This document shows, in pieces, positions 10,483 to 22,110 of a DNA stretch of 64,000 nucleotides. The stretch is from Panulirus ornatus. Its lineage: Eukaryota > Arthropoda > Malacostraca > Decapoda > Palinuridae. The notes below the pieces were generated by a model. The model was not told the origin of the DNA, made no database searches, and worked only from the letters and a program-made list of their open reading frames with translations. Location: positions 1,820,114 to 1,884,113 of the forward strand of contig NC_092249.1 of assembly GCF_036320965.1 (NCBI RefSeq). The letters are read 5' to 3'. Position 1 is the first letter of the stretch. Every line of letters starts with the position of its first letter. The position numbers and the translations under genes are program-made.

Positions 10483-11282
10483 GTGGGAGTACAGACAGCG
10501 TACATTTTTCAGTGGCTGGTTGGTGGTAGACATTCAATGCACAGTGTCATGGGTTGAAAGCACTACGGGAAGAGGTACTAAATGTGGAAAGGGGGGGAGG
10601 GACGGGACGGGGGTGTTGAAAAGGTTGTAGACAGGTTGTCAACAGTGGGTTGAAAACGAAGAGGTAGTTAACGGATAGGGGAGAACGAAGTTATAACGGA
10701 TGGGGATAAATATTCAAGGGCGGGACATGATGATGATGATGATGAACAAGTGATGAGAATAGCAACTTGACAAGACTTGCTGATGATATGGTGACGATGA
10801 ATGATGACAAGAGGATATATATAATGACACGGGGGCCAGCCATGACACTGTTAGGCCAGAGGCAATAATGAATCGGTCGAACAATGGCTGATGTGTCCCG
10901 ACCTACTGAATGAAGGCAGCTGCGCATTATCTCCGGCTAATTTGCATGAATGCGCCAGAGAGGCTTGAGAAAGCAACAAGAACGGGGTGAGAACTGCGAC
11001 AGAAAAAGATCGTAACGAATACGACACAAAAGAGACGCCATGGCTGCGACGAATTTCAGAGGAATATTAGTAAAAATACGTCGACTGGAAAATTTCATAT
11101 TCGTATAATTCAAAAAAAAAAAGAAAAAATCAGGTCGCAAATTGTATAATTTTCGTGACAAAATAATAATGATAAAAAATTAAGGAACTACGACAAATAT
11201 TCACACAAATTCTATCTGTTTACTGATTGCTTTCCATGATGGCTTAAATGACATGTGAGATGTTTCCTGTTGTCTCTCCCTC

Positions 11283-11283
11283 G

Positions 11284-11354
<71 letters not shown>
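11283..11354. repeat. (GT)n microsatellite
   Basis: About 36 units with two GC interruptions. Confidence 0.96.
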
Positions 11355-11359
<5 letters not shown>

Positions 11360-11781
11360 CAAAAACAAAAAAGTTCAAGTTACGTTCTCCACAGCCCAAA
11401 AAATCCGTCAACCTGACTCTCCTTTGTGGTATAAGCCAGGCGCCACCAAGATCTCGAGGGAAACTTCGAGCCTCCTCCACCAGTTCATGTGAAGAATCCA
11501 AATACTTTACAAAAAGAAAAGAAAAAAAAAAAGGACCTGAGGACGTGAGGTACTTCCTTTCCCTTCTTCTTTTCCTCCCCCTTTTTTTATGCCCATATTA
11601 GAGCCAGACCCGACCTCTTCTGAGAAGGGTGGAGAAGAGAGAGAGACACACACACACACACAGACACACGCCGTGGGAAGCCATTCTGCCGTCGCGCCCA
11701 GCGAGCCAGCGAGGGCGTGTAACCTTCCACCAAGAGAAGTGAACTGATGAAAAGAGTAGAAGAGTCAAGCTGCGATAATGA

Positions 11782-11903
11782 GCCTTGCGATTCTGGCCCC
11801 TATGACGGCTAGGGAAAAGCTACGGTGGGAAAAGAGAAGGAAATTTCTAAAATCTACGGAACCTGGAGACTTTTCTCATGAGAGAAATAATATAGCATGG
11901 GTA

Positions 11904-11906
<3 letters not shown>
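11782..11906 (+). other. coding-like segment cut by a (TA)n tract
   Basis: The plus strand from ATG at 11778 reads MSLAILAPMTAREKLRWEKR then RKFLKSTEPGDFSHERNNIAWVP, a charged, non-repetitive sequence that runs straight into (TA)n. I do not recognise it. It may be a fragment of a repeat-element ORF or chance. Confidence 0.2.

Positions 11907-11982
<76 letters not shown>
11906..11982. repeat. (TA)n microsatellite
   Basis: About 38 uninterrupted TA units. Confidence 0.97.
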
Positions 11983-11985
<3 letters not shown>

Positions 11986-12267
11986 GGCCTCACGAGCGTA
12001 AAACTCACTCCCCTGCACAGTACGACTTGGTAATCACAAACACGTAATCAATACAATTTATGACATCAAAATACAGGAAGTGTGCTCATCCGCAAATAAG
12101 AGTTTTTAAGTTAGATAAAAAGAAGTGTAAATACGAGCCTAAGGTTAGGTGTGATGCGTAGAAACAGGATTAATTAATGAATGCGACACCGGGTTTCAAG
12201 ATCCTGACACAATAACACTTTCATGACAGACGCATTCAAACTCATCTTGAAGTGAAACTCCGACTTT

Positions 12268-12335
12268 TGAACACGACGGTATGGCCCTTAATGGCCTCGC
12301 CTTTGACCCAATCCTTAAGGGTAAGGTCAAAGGTT
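12268..12335. repeat. 21-bp family: one left unit plus palindromic spacer
   Basis: One left-orientation unit (gaacacgacggtatggccct) is followed by the spacer stem cctttgacc (12300-12308) and ggtcaaagg (12325-12333). An inner ccttaagg palindrome lies at 12313-12320. No right-hand array follows. Confidence 0.6.
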
Positions 12336-12649
12336 CTCAGACTGAAAGGCTCACATCTTCGTGTTGAGAATGCAATCAGTTCACCTACATTTCAAGGACG
12401 CGATGAAATGACCCCATACCACGACGCTACCCGCATCCTTGTGTACGTGTGGCGCCGGGGGCAAGGCAATGCTACAGCGCCGCTCGAGGGGGAAGAGCCC
12501 GGTCACACGGGGTCGACCCACATAAATAATGTAGAGGTAGTAATGGCCCATAAATACCACGGGTCAGACACCCGAGTGCTGACCACGGCAGCTTCAGGGG
12601 GAGACGCGAGACATCTTGGGTCTAGGAGGGAAGAGTCGAGCGAGGTTAT

Positions 12650-12652
<3 letters not shown>

Positions 12653-12724
<72 letters not shown>
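12653..12724. repeat. (GA)n microsatellite
   Basis: About 36 units. The plus-strand frame to its left (12252-12650) is open, but I cannot tie it to any family or to splice sites. Confidence 0.97.
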
Positions 12725-12727
<3 letters not shown>

Positions 12728-13431
12728 CATCTAGAGAGGAGAACATGAAGGGTGAGGGGGGTGAGGGTGAGGGGGACGGGGGATGGACAACAATTCTTAA
12801 CGTTCCATCCTCCACGAAGGAAAACGGGAAGAGGAAGGAATTCCGTCCCGGAAAAAAAGAAAACAAAAACCTGGCGAAGAATTCCGCTTTGGCAGAGACA
12901 CGAACGCGGAACTATGAGCCGGGCAACAGGTATGACCTGTACCCCATACACCAGCACTCAACAAACTCGCTCTTCAAATACTCACCATACTGACGGAGGG
13001 AAGAAAGTGATCCTAGAACACTGTTCTGGGGATGTCATCACCTCCACGACGGACAGGGTAGTTAAGAGGAGGATGAAGAGAAGGATAAGGTCTGCGGGGA
13101 GGGGAGGGGAGGGGGGGGGGTGGAATGAAAGGTCCAGAAGAGGGAAATAAAAGGAAGAGACGAGGGATGATTACGGGATACGGAGGGCGGCTGACGGAAG
13201 GATGTAAAGGACAAGACGAAGGATATCGCTCGAGGATGGTGTGTGTGTGAGGGGGTCGGGGGTGGGGCCAGACGACCCATCAGTGTGATGGGGGTGGTGG
13301 GAGGGAAGGGTGATATGAAGAGGAGAAAGGGGTCAGCGGGGGAAGAAGAAGAAGAAGAGGAGGAGGACCCAGCAGCCACAAGCCGCGTCTGGAATTCAAA
13401 AGCCGCGAGGGAGGTCGTCAAGTCGGCCAGG

Positions 13432-13435
<4 letters not shown>

Positions 13436-13522
<87 letters not shown>
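13436..13522. repeat. (GA)n microsatellite
   Basis: About 43 units, followed 140 bp later by a second (GA)n tract and a palindrome. Confidence 0.97.
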
Positions 13523-13524
<2 letters not shown>

Positions 13525-13662
13525 CACGTCGGCCAGGCAGTGGGGAGGGGTGTGTGGAGAGCTGAGAAATGAAAAAGTCAAATCTCGAGTGATCCATTTC
13601 TTCCCTCGGAATACCCACAGGTAATCCTCTAAGCTCGAAGATGGAGGGAAAACAGAGATGAC

Positions 13663-13664
<2 letters not shown>

Positions 13665-13751
<87 letters not shown>
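13665..13751. repeat. (GA)n microsatellite
   Basis: About 43 units ending exactly at the left end of the palindrome at 13752. Confidence 0.97.
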
Positions 13752-13754
<3 letters not shown>

Positions 13755-13805
13755 CCAAAATACCTTCGGAGATAAAAGCTTTTATCTCCGACGGTATTTT
13801 GGAAT
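13752..13805. repeat. 54-bp spacerless palindrome
   Basis: The two 27-nt arms meet at AAGCTT (13776-13781). They are perfect reverse complements except at one pair (ttcgg on the left against ccgac on the right). The left edge is (GA)n and the right edge leads into C5-GA-C20 (13809-13835). No element ORF is attached. Confidence 0.95.
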
Positions 13806-13815
13806 TTTCCCCCGA

Positions 13816-13835
13816 CCCCCCCCCCCCCCCCCCCC
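13816..13835. repeat. C20 homopolymer
   Basis: Uninterrupted run of 20 C, with C5-GA immediately before it. Confidence 0.9.
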
Positions 13836-13989
13836 TCATACCCCCTGGGAAAAATGAATTCTGTATCGACATTATGAGTCTAAAAAACGACTTCCACGAT
13901 TCACTGCTCTTCAGGATATTGATCATCAGAAAACGGGAGGTTGTAAATCAAACAGAACTGAGACTTTTATAAAGGCCTACGTCACTGGT

Positions 13990-14060
13990 ACGTAGGCAAG
14001 GCACTATGCACACACCCTTGGGACCTGGGTTCGATCCCTGCTGTGGGTCAAACACAACAC
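13990..14060 (+). mobile_element. possible tRNA-derived SINE head
   Basis: gggttcgatccctg at about 14028-14041 matches the pol III B-box core GGTTCGANTCC with one deviation. About 40 bp upstream, tggtacgtaggcaagg is a loose A-box. The cloverleaf is not complete enough for a functional tRNA. A SINE head is the likelier reading. Confidence 0.4.
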
Positions 14061-14373
14061 TGGCTCCATCAGATTCGGAATTGGTTATCTTATCATGAGG
14101 TTCCACGTCATCCCGACTTGTCCCCGCCCTTCGTGTGAGGGTAACCAACTGTCTAACCAGATGGTATAAACAGACCTCACGTGCCGCGTCTGTGTGAGCG
14201 TAAAGCTACGTGAAAAAGTATTTTCAAAACCTCAGCAGAAAGAAGAACTCTCGATTAATAAAGGAATACAGAAAATTACGACACAATTATGATGAATAAA
14301 CACAGACTGGTGTGATTGTGATACTGTACACAAGGGCCCGTGGGTCTACAGGGTTAGGTAAGCTCCCCACACT

Positions 14374-14375
<2 letters not shown>

Positions 14376-14428
<53 letters not shown>

Positions 14429-14469
14429 ACACACACACACACACACATACACATACACACACACACACA
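14376..14469. repeat. (CA)n microsatellite
   Basis: About 45 units with three T interruptions. Confidence 0.96.
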
Positions 14470-15099
14470 GCTCAAATTCTTACCATCGCCTGTTTCTTCA
14501 GTAACACCTAAGTGTCTCTACAAAACGAGTTGGCCACGACCTCATCTCAACACACAGGTACGCTCTACAACCCCACCCCCCCCCGCCCAGAAGGATAAAA
14601 ACAACACCGGGAAACACTCCACAACACTAAAGAAATCCGACACAACCAAAAACTCCTCTGACATCTCACACACACAATAAAATCCAACACCACCTTGAAA
14701 CCCGTCCCACACCTCACCCCGAGACCAGAATGGAAAACTAGAAACACCCCACAGCACACAAACACTCGAAAGTAACACCTCGGAACACCCTACAAAGACC
14801 TGGCTAACGAAAGGAAACACCTGGGGAACACCGGGCCGCCAACCCACGAATAACACGGGAGACGGTGGTAGGGAAGGGGAGGCGAAGAGTAAGGCGAAGA
14901 AGCACCTCCCAGGCAGGAGGCCGAGATGCATTACCGCCAAGTTATGTCAGGACGCTCCAGAAAATGGTAGGAATTAGGCCATGGAGAATGAGAGAGGAGT
15001 GGGGTGGGTCTGGCCGGAGATAATGATGATGATGATGATCGTGTGGACGCGGTGACTGAAGGACCAGTGTGGCTCCCTCCGTGGTGAGGAAGGTGTGTG

Positions 15100-15440
15100 T
15101 GATGGCCACTGTGGACAGAGGTGAGGCTAAGTGATGGCTGTGTGGTGGTGGTGGTGGTGGTGCTTATGTGATGGCCAGTGTGGACAGAGGTGAGGCTATG
15201 TGATGGCTGTGTTTTGGTGGTGGTGCTTAAGTGATGGCCACTGTGGACAGAGGCGACGTTATGTGATGGCTGTGTGGTGGTATGCTATGGTTTATGTGAT
15301 GACCTGTATGGTGGTTGTACTTATATGATGGCAAGTATGTTGTTGGTGAGGCTATGTGATGGCTGTGTGGTGGTATGCGGTGGTAGGTGCCTATGTGACG
15401 GTGAGTGTGTATCATGGTGAAGCTCTGTGATGGACGAGTG
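15100..15440. repeat. degenerate tandem repeat, about 60 bp unit
   Basis: Recurring gtgatggccagtgtggacag / aggtgaggctatgtgatggctgtgtggtgg blocks with (GGT)n expansions, about 5 imperfect copies. Confidence 0.7.
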
Positions 15441-16227
15441 TGTGCGGGGGTGTGTGACAGTGAAGCCGAGAGGCAAGGGCAGTGAGTGACAGCAGGTTCT
15501 GTAATGGTGAGGCCACGTAATGGGAAATGTGACAGATGGGACAGTAAGGTGATAGGTCAATGGAAGGGGGGGGGGGGACAGACGAAAGCCTAATGGAAGG
15601 GTAAAATAATGGATACGCAATAGGATGGGGCTAATGGGAGGAGGAGGAGGAGGTGTATACAGTGCTGATGGACTGGAATACGTGTTAATTTGCTAATGAT
15701 GGGGGATACGTGACAGGATGTGAACGGACGGAGGTAATACGGCAGACTGCTAACAGATGGGGTATGTGAGAGGCTAATGAAGCAGGGGGAGGGGGGGAGG
15801 TGGTTAGGTCGTTAACAGCTGTGGTCTTTCGAGGCGTCAGTCGTCACCAGGGGCCCTGCCTTCACGACCTTGAGCAGTAAGAAGAAGAAGTCGTTCAAGT
15901 CTTCGATGCTATTCTGATGTGTGGAGGGCAAGGCTGTGTCTCCAGGGAGGGAGGAACAACCAATGTATAGAAGGAGGAAAAAAGGGAGATCTAGAAGGAG
16001 GAAAGGGCAGGAGGATGGAGCAGAGGGAAAGGAAAGGAAGAACACAAACTAAACTAAAAACACATTCCGATGAAAATACTCAAAAAAAACTACAAATGAA
16101 ACCTGTATAAAGATAACGTTTCTGCCGAAAACGTTCCTCCTAGAACGGAACGGTGAACTACAGTGCACGGAACAAAGCTACTGGACGGAACAAAGGTCGT
16201 AAACTACGTAACAACCAGAGAAGGAAA

Positions 16228-16248
16228 CACACACACACACACACACAC
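16228..16248. repeat. short (CA)n tract
   Basis: About ten units. Confidence 0.95.
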
Positions 16249-16314
16249 GTCCACGGCCAACAATGTCGGACGGACAAAAGTTTTTCTTACAAATAATTCC
16301 CACAGACTCTGGCT

Positions 16315-16316
<2 letters not shown>

Positions 16317-16379
<63 letters not shown>
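16317..16379. repeat. (CT)n microsatellite
   Basis: About 31 units. Confidence 0.97.
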
Positions 16380-16380
<1 letters not shown>

Positions 16381-16494
16381 GAACTTGCTTTACTGGAGAA
16401 TAATAACTAAAAAACATCAACAAAAAGCACACAAGGACCCGGCAATCACCTACTGCCTCTTATATAACTCATCTTTCACAGCACAGAATGGCCT

Positions 16495-16495
<1 letters not shown>

Positions 16496-16555
<60 letters not shown>
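16496..16555. repeat. (GT)n microsatellite
   Basis: About 30 units. From here to 17640 the sequence is AT-rich and single-copy-looking, with an 11-bp-stem hairpin (agatatcttga/tcaagatatct) at 17578-17611. Confidence 0.97.
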
Positions 16556-16556
<1 letters not shown>

Positions 16557-17660
16557 CTGTGTAATGGGTTAACAGCTGCAGTACCAGACATAAACGCTTT
16601 ATGTCCAATAATGTTCACTTTATGATAGACCAACGTGGGCCAGCAGGGGCGATGGATGGCACAGAGGTCAACACAGTGCTAACCAACACGTCTACACAAC
16701 ACGAATCTACTTTTTTTTCCTCCTCACACTTCCCACTTGTGTGATGACGCCTCTATTAGCAAGTGATGGAGACGTACTTCTGTTGAGGTTGTGGAAATGA
16801 AGAGGCTAATCCGCCAAGTCAAATTTGCATATCGCATAACCCATTAATTTCGTCTATTTCACTTACCATAATTTACTTATTTCGTCTTGTTATATTTACC
16901 ACTGTCGACATATATCACAAAACTCAGGAACAATCAAAATGCATTTAAGAAATCATCTAATAAAGCGGTAATTCACTATAATATAAGACAGACATAAAAC
17001 AAAACAAATTGCAGCAATTCAATTAAACAAAATGACTTATAATGAAAGACAAGAGCTAAAACTTTGCATTCTGAACTTAAAAGTAATTTACAAGATCAAA
17101 GCAGATCTAACAAATGAAAACTTTTACTCTAAAATCCTAACATTTTCTCAGACAAGCCAAGTTTGAGTTGGCTTCCCATCCTCTTCAGAACACAGAGATG
17201 AACTTCAGATTTCTGAAGTTTGAACGAGTTGAGAGGAAAGACTGGGGTCTACCCGAACAGGCCGGGGGCTCTGAAACAGGCATCGCATCCACGGCAAAAT
17301 GGATGGGACATCCGCTTGTGGATAGTAGACGGATCCGGGAATACCTGTAGAGCTTCGTTATACCAGTGGATGTGCGGTATCCTCTTGGCAAATATATCAC
17401 ATATAAGGCACCCATGTGGATTTATCCACTTACGGGATACCCAAGCTAGGGAAATATATCCACATGAGGTTATCAGAGGTGAACATACCCGCATATGTGC
17501 GTGTGAGAGAGGAAGAATGAACATAACATGAGCTATCTTGACTTACCCAAATGAAGTGAATGATTTTATCTAGCATAAGATATCTTGAGGTTATGTTAGG
17601 TCAAGATATCTGCATGGGTGAAAGAGAGAGAGGAACACAGTAGAAGTTATCTTCACTTAC

Positions 17661-17717
17661 CTTCTTCATAACAATGTTGGTAAGGCCTTTGAAGCGGGCA
17701 TATTTCTCCTCTGGTGT
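17661..17717 (-). CDS. candidate internal exon, unrecognised protein
   Basis: This is the best-supported exon in the window. On the minus strand the acceptor is tttctttcag (boundary 17717/17718). The donor is AAG then gtaagtga (boundary 17661/17660), a consensus U1 site. The 57-nt segment is open in frame 0 and reads TPEEKYARFKGLTNIVMKK, a compositionally normal, mostly hydrophilic peptide. One alternative frame has a stop. The length is a multiple of three, so both ends can be phase 0, matching the other minus-strand candidates. It lies in AT-rich intron-like DNA with no repeat involvement. I do not recognise the protein family. Splice signals and frame are seen; gene membership is inferred. 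Confidence 0.6.
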
Positions 17718-18056
17718 CTGAAAGAAACAACGCAAACATTAGTGCAACACATCACATCGAGACATTGAAATAACAACAAACAGTGTGCAATTAATCATAC
17801 CCAACACAGTGTTCCATCCCGATGCCAATCACTAATTCTCAACGTGAACAATAAAACCTCTGGGAGATTCTAAAAAGAAAACTGACGACACACAATTCAT
17901 CCCGAACCATGGAAAAATCAATGTGCCATTCAGTATGTAAATTCCACACGTAAACATTAAAATCATATAACAATAAATTAAAGGAAAATGCACTATTGGT
18001 ACCCTTGACGCTATATCTGCTTTCCTGGCCACCTCAAATACGAACGCTATGGGCTC

Positions 18057-18280
18057 CTGAGTACGACGGCACGGCTCATGAGCACGTCGGCGCAACGCTT
18101 GAAGCACGACGACCACTTGGTACGACTGCGTGGTCTCTGGGGAAAGGTCGTACCGCCATGCTCACGCAGGTACCACACAGCCACGCTCAGCCACCGCGTC
18201 CCGCCTCGTCCAAAGGCTTCGCGGCGTCGGACGAGGGTCGCAGCGGAGTCGTGCTCCGGCGTCGTACCGTCGCACGGAGT
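18057..18280. repeat. decayed, GC-rich copy of the 21-bp foldback family
   Basis: The left part has gagtacgacggcacggctca and tgaagcacgacgaccacttg; the right part has aaaggtcgtaccgccatgctc and cggcgtcgtaccgtcgcac. Units flip orientation between about 18130 and 18155, as in the intact copies. Confidence 0.55.
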
Positions 18281-18828
18281 CAGGGAGCAACCAGGCGACG
18301 GACGCGCCGCGTAAGGGAATCGTCTTTCTCGCTGAGGTCCACCGTGCCCGCGCTTGTGGATCCAGGAGACGACATCCAACGCTTTATTTCTTTTTCCAAC
18401 TTTTTCCCTTTTTTTCCATCAGGTCGTCCAGGTCATCAGGAGAGGTGAGAGTTTACTATCTTCATCCTCCCCTTGTTTACCTCTCTTACCCTAACCTCCA
18501 TTCTTTTGGGTAACGCCACCCCCCTCCCCCTCCTCCCTGCCCAGAGCGACCCTTATCGTTGATAAAACTGACACAAACTCCATCATTGTTTGCATTTGTG
18601 ACGTTTCCAGGTGGCGTATTTGCCGCCGTGGGAGAGAGAGCTCCCCAAATATGCCCTTCACCCGGGGTGTGTTTAATGGTTTTATTTTTTTTTCTCCAGT
18701 GGAGTGTTTATCGTCATTTGCATCCGCGATCCACGAGCATGTTGCTGAGCGGCGATCACAGTCGACACATCTGTGCAATCCGGCGCCGAGCTGATGGAGC
18801 GAGCGGTGTGGTGAACCATCTCTCAGTC

Positions 18829-18830
<2 letters not shown>

Positions 18831-18876
<46 letters not shown>
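18831..18876. repeat. (CT)n microsatellite
   Basis: About 22 units. Confidence 0.96.
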
Positions 18877-18877
<1 letters not shown>

Positions 18878-19011
18878 GTCAAATGGTCACGCTAACTCGA
18901 ACGTTCACCATAAAGCTACTTCTTGACACTGTGGAGGTCCAAGCCCAGCGGACGTGGCTGGCTTCCTGAGCGCTGCAAAGAGCCCCATAAAAGAGAGGAT
19001 CCTAGGGTAAG

Positions 19012-19015
<4 letters not shown>

Positions 19016-19043
<28 letters not shown>
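19016..19043. repeat. (GT)n microsatellite
   Basis: About 14 units. Confidence 0.95.
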
Positions 19044-19448
19044 GAGGGAGCATAATCGTGTGCGAGTGTTTTTCATTGCACATTTGCGGCCGGCCATCAC
19101 ATTTCTCTCCCCGGCTCGCCAGCACCACTAAACCCACCCAAACGCTGCACATTCGGGTGGGAGGGAAGCAGCAGGACTCCTCGCTGCTCTCCAAGTCTCC
19201 TCGCCATCTACCGCACTGCTGACGTATTTACCAAGGGCGTAAACACGCGCCATACCATCCCGGCCACAATGCGTCTGGTCTGGTGTGGCCAGACTCTACC
19301 CACACACACACAGGGAGGGAACATCTCTCTCTCACTTCCTCTTTTGGAGCTGGGGGATAAAATCTTATGATTCTGGTGTTTTTTTTTCCCTTTGGATTTA
19401 TAGATGAAATGCTCAATTTTTTTTTATGTAATGAAAATGTTTCATCCC

Positions 19449-20290
19449 CTGAGCACGACGGTGCGACCCTTGAGCACGACGGTGCGACCCTTGAGCACGA
19501 CGGTACGACCCTTGAGCACGACGGTACAACCCTTGAGCACGATGGTACGACCCTTGAGAACGACGGTACGACCCCTCAAGCACAATGGCGCCGCCCCTGA
19601 GCACGACGGTGTATTATGCCTGGGGATGATAGGATAAACTCTGACCTGACCTTTAGGGGTCAAGTCAGATGATCAAGACCATCACACCCAAGGGTTGCAA
19701 AACTGCGCACACCGGTCGTACCGTCGTGCTCAAGGGTCGTACCGTCGTGTTCTAGGGTCGTATCGTCGTGCTCAGGGGTCGTACCGTCGTGTTCAAGGAT
19801 CGTGCCGTCGTGCTCAAGGGTCGTACCGTCGTGTTCTAGGGTCGTACCGTCGTGCTCAACGGTCGTACCGTCGTGTTCAAGGATCGTACCGTCGTGCTTA
19901 AGGGTCGTACCGTCGTGCTCAACGGTCGTACCATCGTGCTCAACGATCGTACCGTCGTGTTCAAGGATCGTACCGTCGTGCTCAAGGATCGTACCGTCGT
20001 GCTCAAGGGTCGTACCGTTGTGTTCAAGGGTCGTACCGTCGTGCTCAACGGTCGTAGCGTCGTGTTCAAGAGTCGTACCGTCGTGCTCAACGGTCGTACC
20101 ATCGTGCTCAACGATCGTACCGTCGTGTTCAAGGATCGTACCGTTGTGCTCAAGGATCGTACCGTCGTGCTCAAGGGTCGTACCGTTGTGTTCAAGGGTC
20201 GTACCGTCGTGCTCAAGGGTCGTAACGTCGTGCTCAACGGTCGTACCGTCGTGTTCAACGGTCGCACCGTCGCGCTCAAGGGAAATAACG
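19449..20290. repeat. foldback minisatellite: inverted 21-bp arrays around a palindromic spacer
   Basis: The left array (19449-19612) has about 8 units in the 'gagcacgacggtacgaccct' orientation. The spacer (19613-19712) holds an 11-bp near-perfect stem, ctgacctgacc (19641-19651) with ggtcaagtcag (19658-19668), and a 6-nt loop. The right array (19713-20283) has about 27 units in the opposite orientation, GGTCGTACCGTCGTGCTCAA plus one G, with variants gtgttcaagg and ctcaacgg. Variants recur in blocks (the order from about 19880 reappears from about 20060), which suggests segmental duplication inside the array. Because 21 is divisible by 3, frames of 148-277 codons (EHDGTTL, GRTVVLK and VPSCSRV repeats) stay open on both strands. 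I do not call them genes. Confidence 0.95.
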
Positions 20291-20597
20291 CTGGATAAAT
20301 CTTCCATGCAGGACGGGTGGCGATCATATACCTCTCCTCCACCCACCTCTCTGTGGCGCGATGCGGTAGGATGCTCTTACGATCCTGCGACCTCGCCGCC
20401 GCCAGAGTCCTTGAAAGGATCTGTTTCTTGACAATAGGCGCGCCTGGAGCGTTCCGGGCGCTGTGGCCGCCCGCCGCCTTCCCAAGATATGGAACTCTTG
20501 CTGTTTCTGAGTTACACACCGCGAGTGTAAAAGTTCCTTTGGAAATATCCTTTTTCTTTAGGAAAGTCACTACTGATGGTTGTATTCCCTTTTTCGG

Positions 20598-20777
20598 TGC
20601 TACAGACACCATACGGTTGTATTTCAGGGCTACAGCCACTATACGGTTGTATTTCAGGGCTACAGCCACTGATGGTTGTATTTCAGGGCTTCAGCCACTG
20701 ATGGTTGTATTTCAGGGCTTCAGCCACTGATGGTTGTGTATCAAGACTACAACCACTGATGGTGGTTGTATTTCAGG
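20598..20777. repeat. minisatellite, about 30 bp unit, about 6 copies
   Basis: Unit gctacagccactgatggttg + tatttcaggg. Each unit holds a 3'-splice-site-like tttcag on the plus strand. Confidence 0.9.
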
Positions 20778-21139
20778 TACCCACCTGCTATTGGTTCTGC
20801 CCCTTTTAAGGATATACTTGCTGACGGCTGCATCCCCTTTAACGGCTACGTCTGCACTTGGTTATCTCCTTTTTCAGGCTACACTTCCTGTTGGCTACAC
20901 CGTTCTCAAAGCTACACTTTCTGTTCGTTGTATATCCCAGTTACATCTCCCGTTTTAGAGTTACACATTTTCTCTCTGAGTGGACCCTTTAAAGACACAG
21001 CAGTACAAGTATACGAGCCAGTATTCTTAAAAATACAGCTACTTAAAAACGCACATCTTCACTTAAAACTACAGACTCTCTAAAAACGTCCCTCGTCATT
21101 TACAGATAAGGAGATGGTTAAACTGTTGTCCAGCCCATA

Positions 21140-21600
21140 CTGTGGTTGTTGGAGCTGACACACGCCTTACCAGACGAGAGGTCAAGGGTGCATGACCCCC
21201 CCCCCCCCTCCCAAGACTACACCATGGCATCTGTCCTGATGATTCATGACGTACAGGTGGAACTTACCAGAAATGGTGAACTGGTGCCGTGGCGCTGCTG
21301 GGTTTTAGCTGTGGTAGAGGCGATGGTGGAGAGGAACTTACCGGTGATGGTGACCTAAGCTGTGGTGACCTGGGATTTAGGTAGCTTTGATTTACAACAT
21401 ACCCTCTACACCACAGCTTGGGCTGGGGTCCAAGCTTGCTGAGCTAGGGGGTCAATGATGCACCAAGACGTCGGTGGAGGAACGACGACTTACCAGTGTT
21501 GGCGCCTTGGAAGGTGTTGTCGCAGTGGTGGCGGGAGAGGGGGACTTACCAGTCGGGTGGTGCAGCGAAGGGACGGGTACCAAATGACGTCCATGAGGGC
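21140..21600 (-). other. cluster of five splice-donor-like sites
   Basis: On the minus strand GGTAAG(T/G) occurs at about 21164, 21265, 21339, 21493 and 21549, four of them as gGTAAGTcc-type near-consensus donors. Surrounding sequence is GC-rich. No acceptor-bounded open segment is obvious between them. They could be alternative 5' exons or decayed copies of one repeated unit. Confidence 0.35.
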
Positions 21601-22110
21601 ATGATGCTGTGGCCGGACGCCTCTCAGCACCGCGGGCGCACACAGGCCTCCAGCGGGCGACGACGGGTCGCCCTCACCATCACGACGCAGTCATGGGGGC
21701 CCAGTTCCCGGACGCACCCTCCCATGCGACGCACTCCGCGGTGATGGCGAGGCAGCGCTCCCGGAACACGCACTCTGCGCCGGAGGCACTCACGAGTGAC
21801 GGCGACCGGAGTCTCGAGTACAACGCTGTCCCTCCTCCCCCAGAAAAAAAGGCCGACCACTCCAGACGATGGCCACCACAACACGTCCACTACTCCCGGA
21901 GGAGAGACTGGGGACCCGCCCGCCGCTTCAAGGGAAAAGCTCCGACACCCACTACATAGGGAGAGGACCCCACACGCATCCGCTGCTTCAGGGATAAGGG
22001 CCACAGAGCTTTGTATCAAGGCGACAACACGTCCACGTCCCCTACTACCGTCCCTTGGCCACCACCTGCAACGCAGTGTCTCCTGCCGTCCACAAGGCAA
22101 TGCGTTGCTC
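21600..22110. other. GC-rich block
   Basis: CpG-rich compared with its surroundings and open in several frames on both strands (up to 162 codons on minus), as expected of GC-rich DNA. No family is recognised, and I do not call a gene. Confidence 0.35.

Noticed and set aside
10045..10557. Overlapping 100-162-codon frames
   Set aside because: Artefact of the 48-bp minisatellite, open on both strands.
13990..14060. Functional tRNA gene
   Set aside because: Good B-box, but the T-stem pairs only four of five bases and no acceptor or anticodon stems are evident.
19660..20669. Frames of 148-277 codons on both strands across the 21-bp arrays
   Set aside because: The 21-nt period keeps most frames open automatically. 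Both strands are equally open and there is no non-repeat domain.
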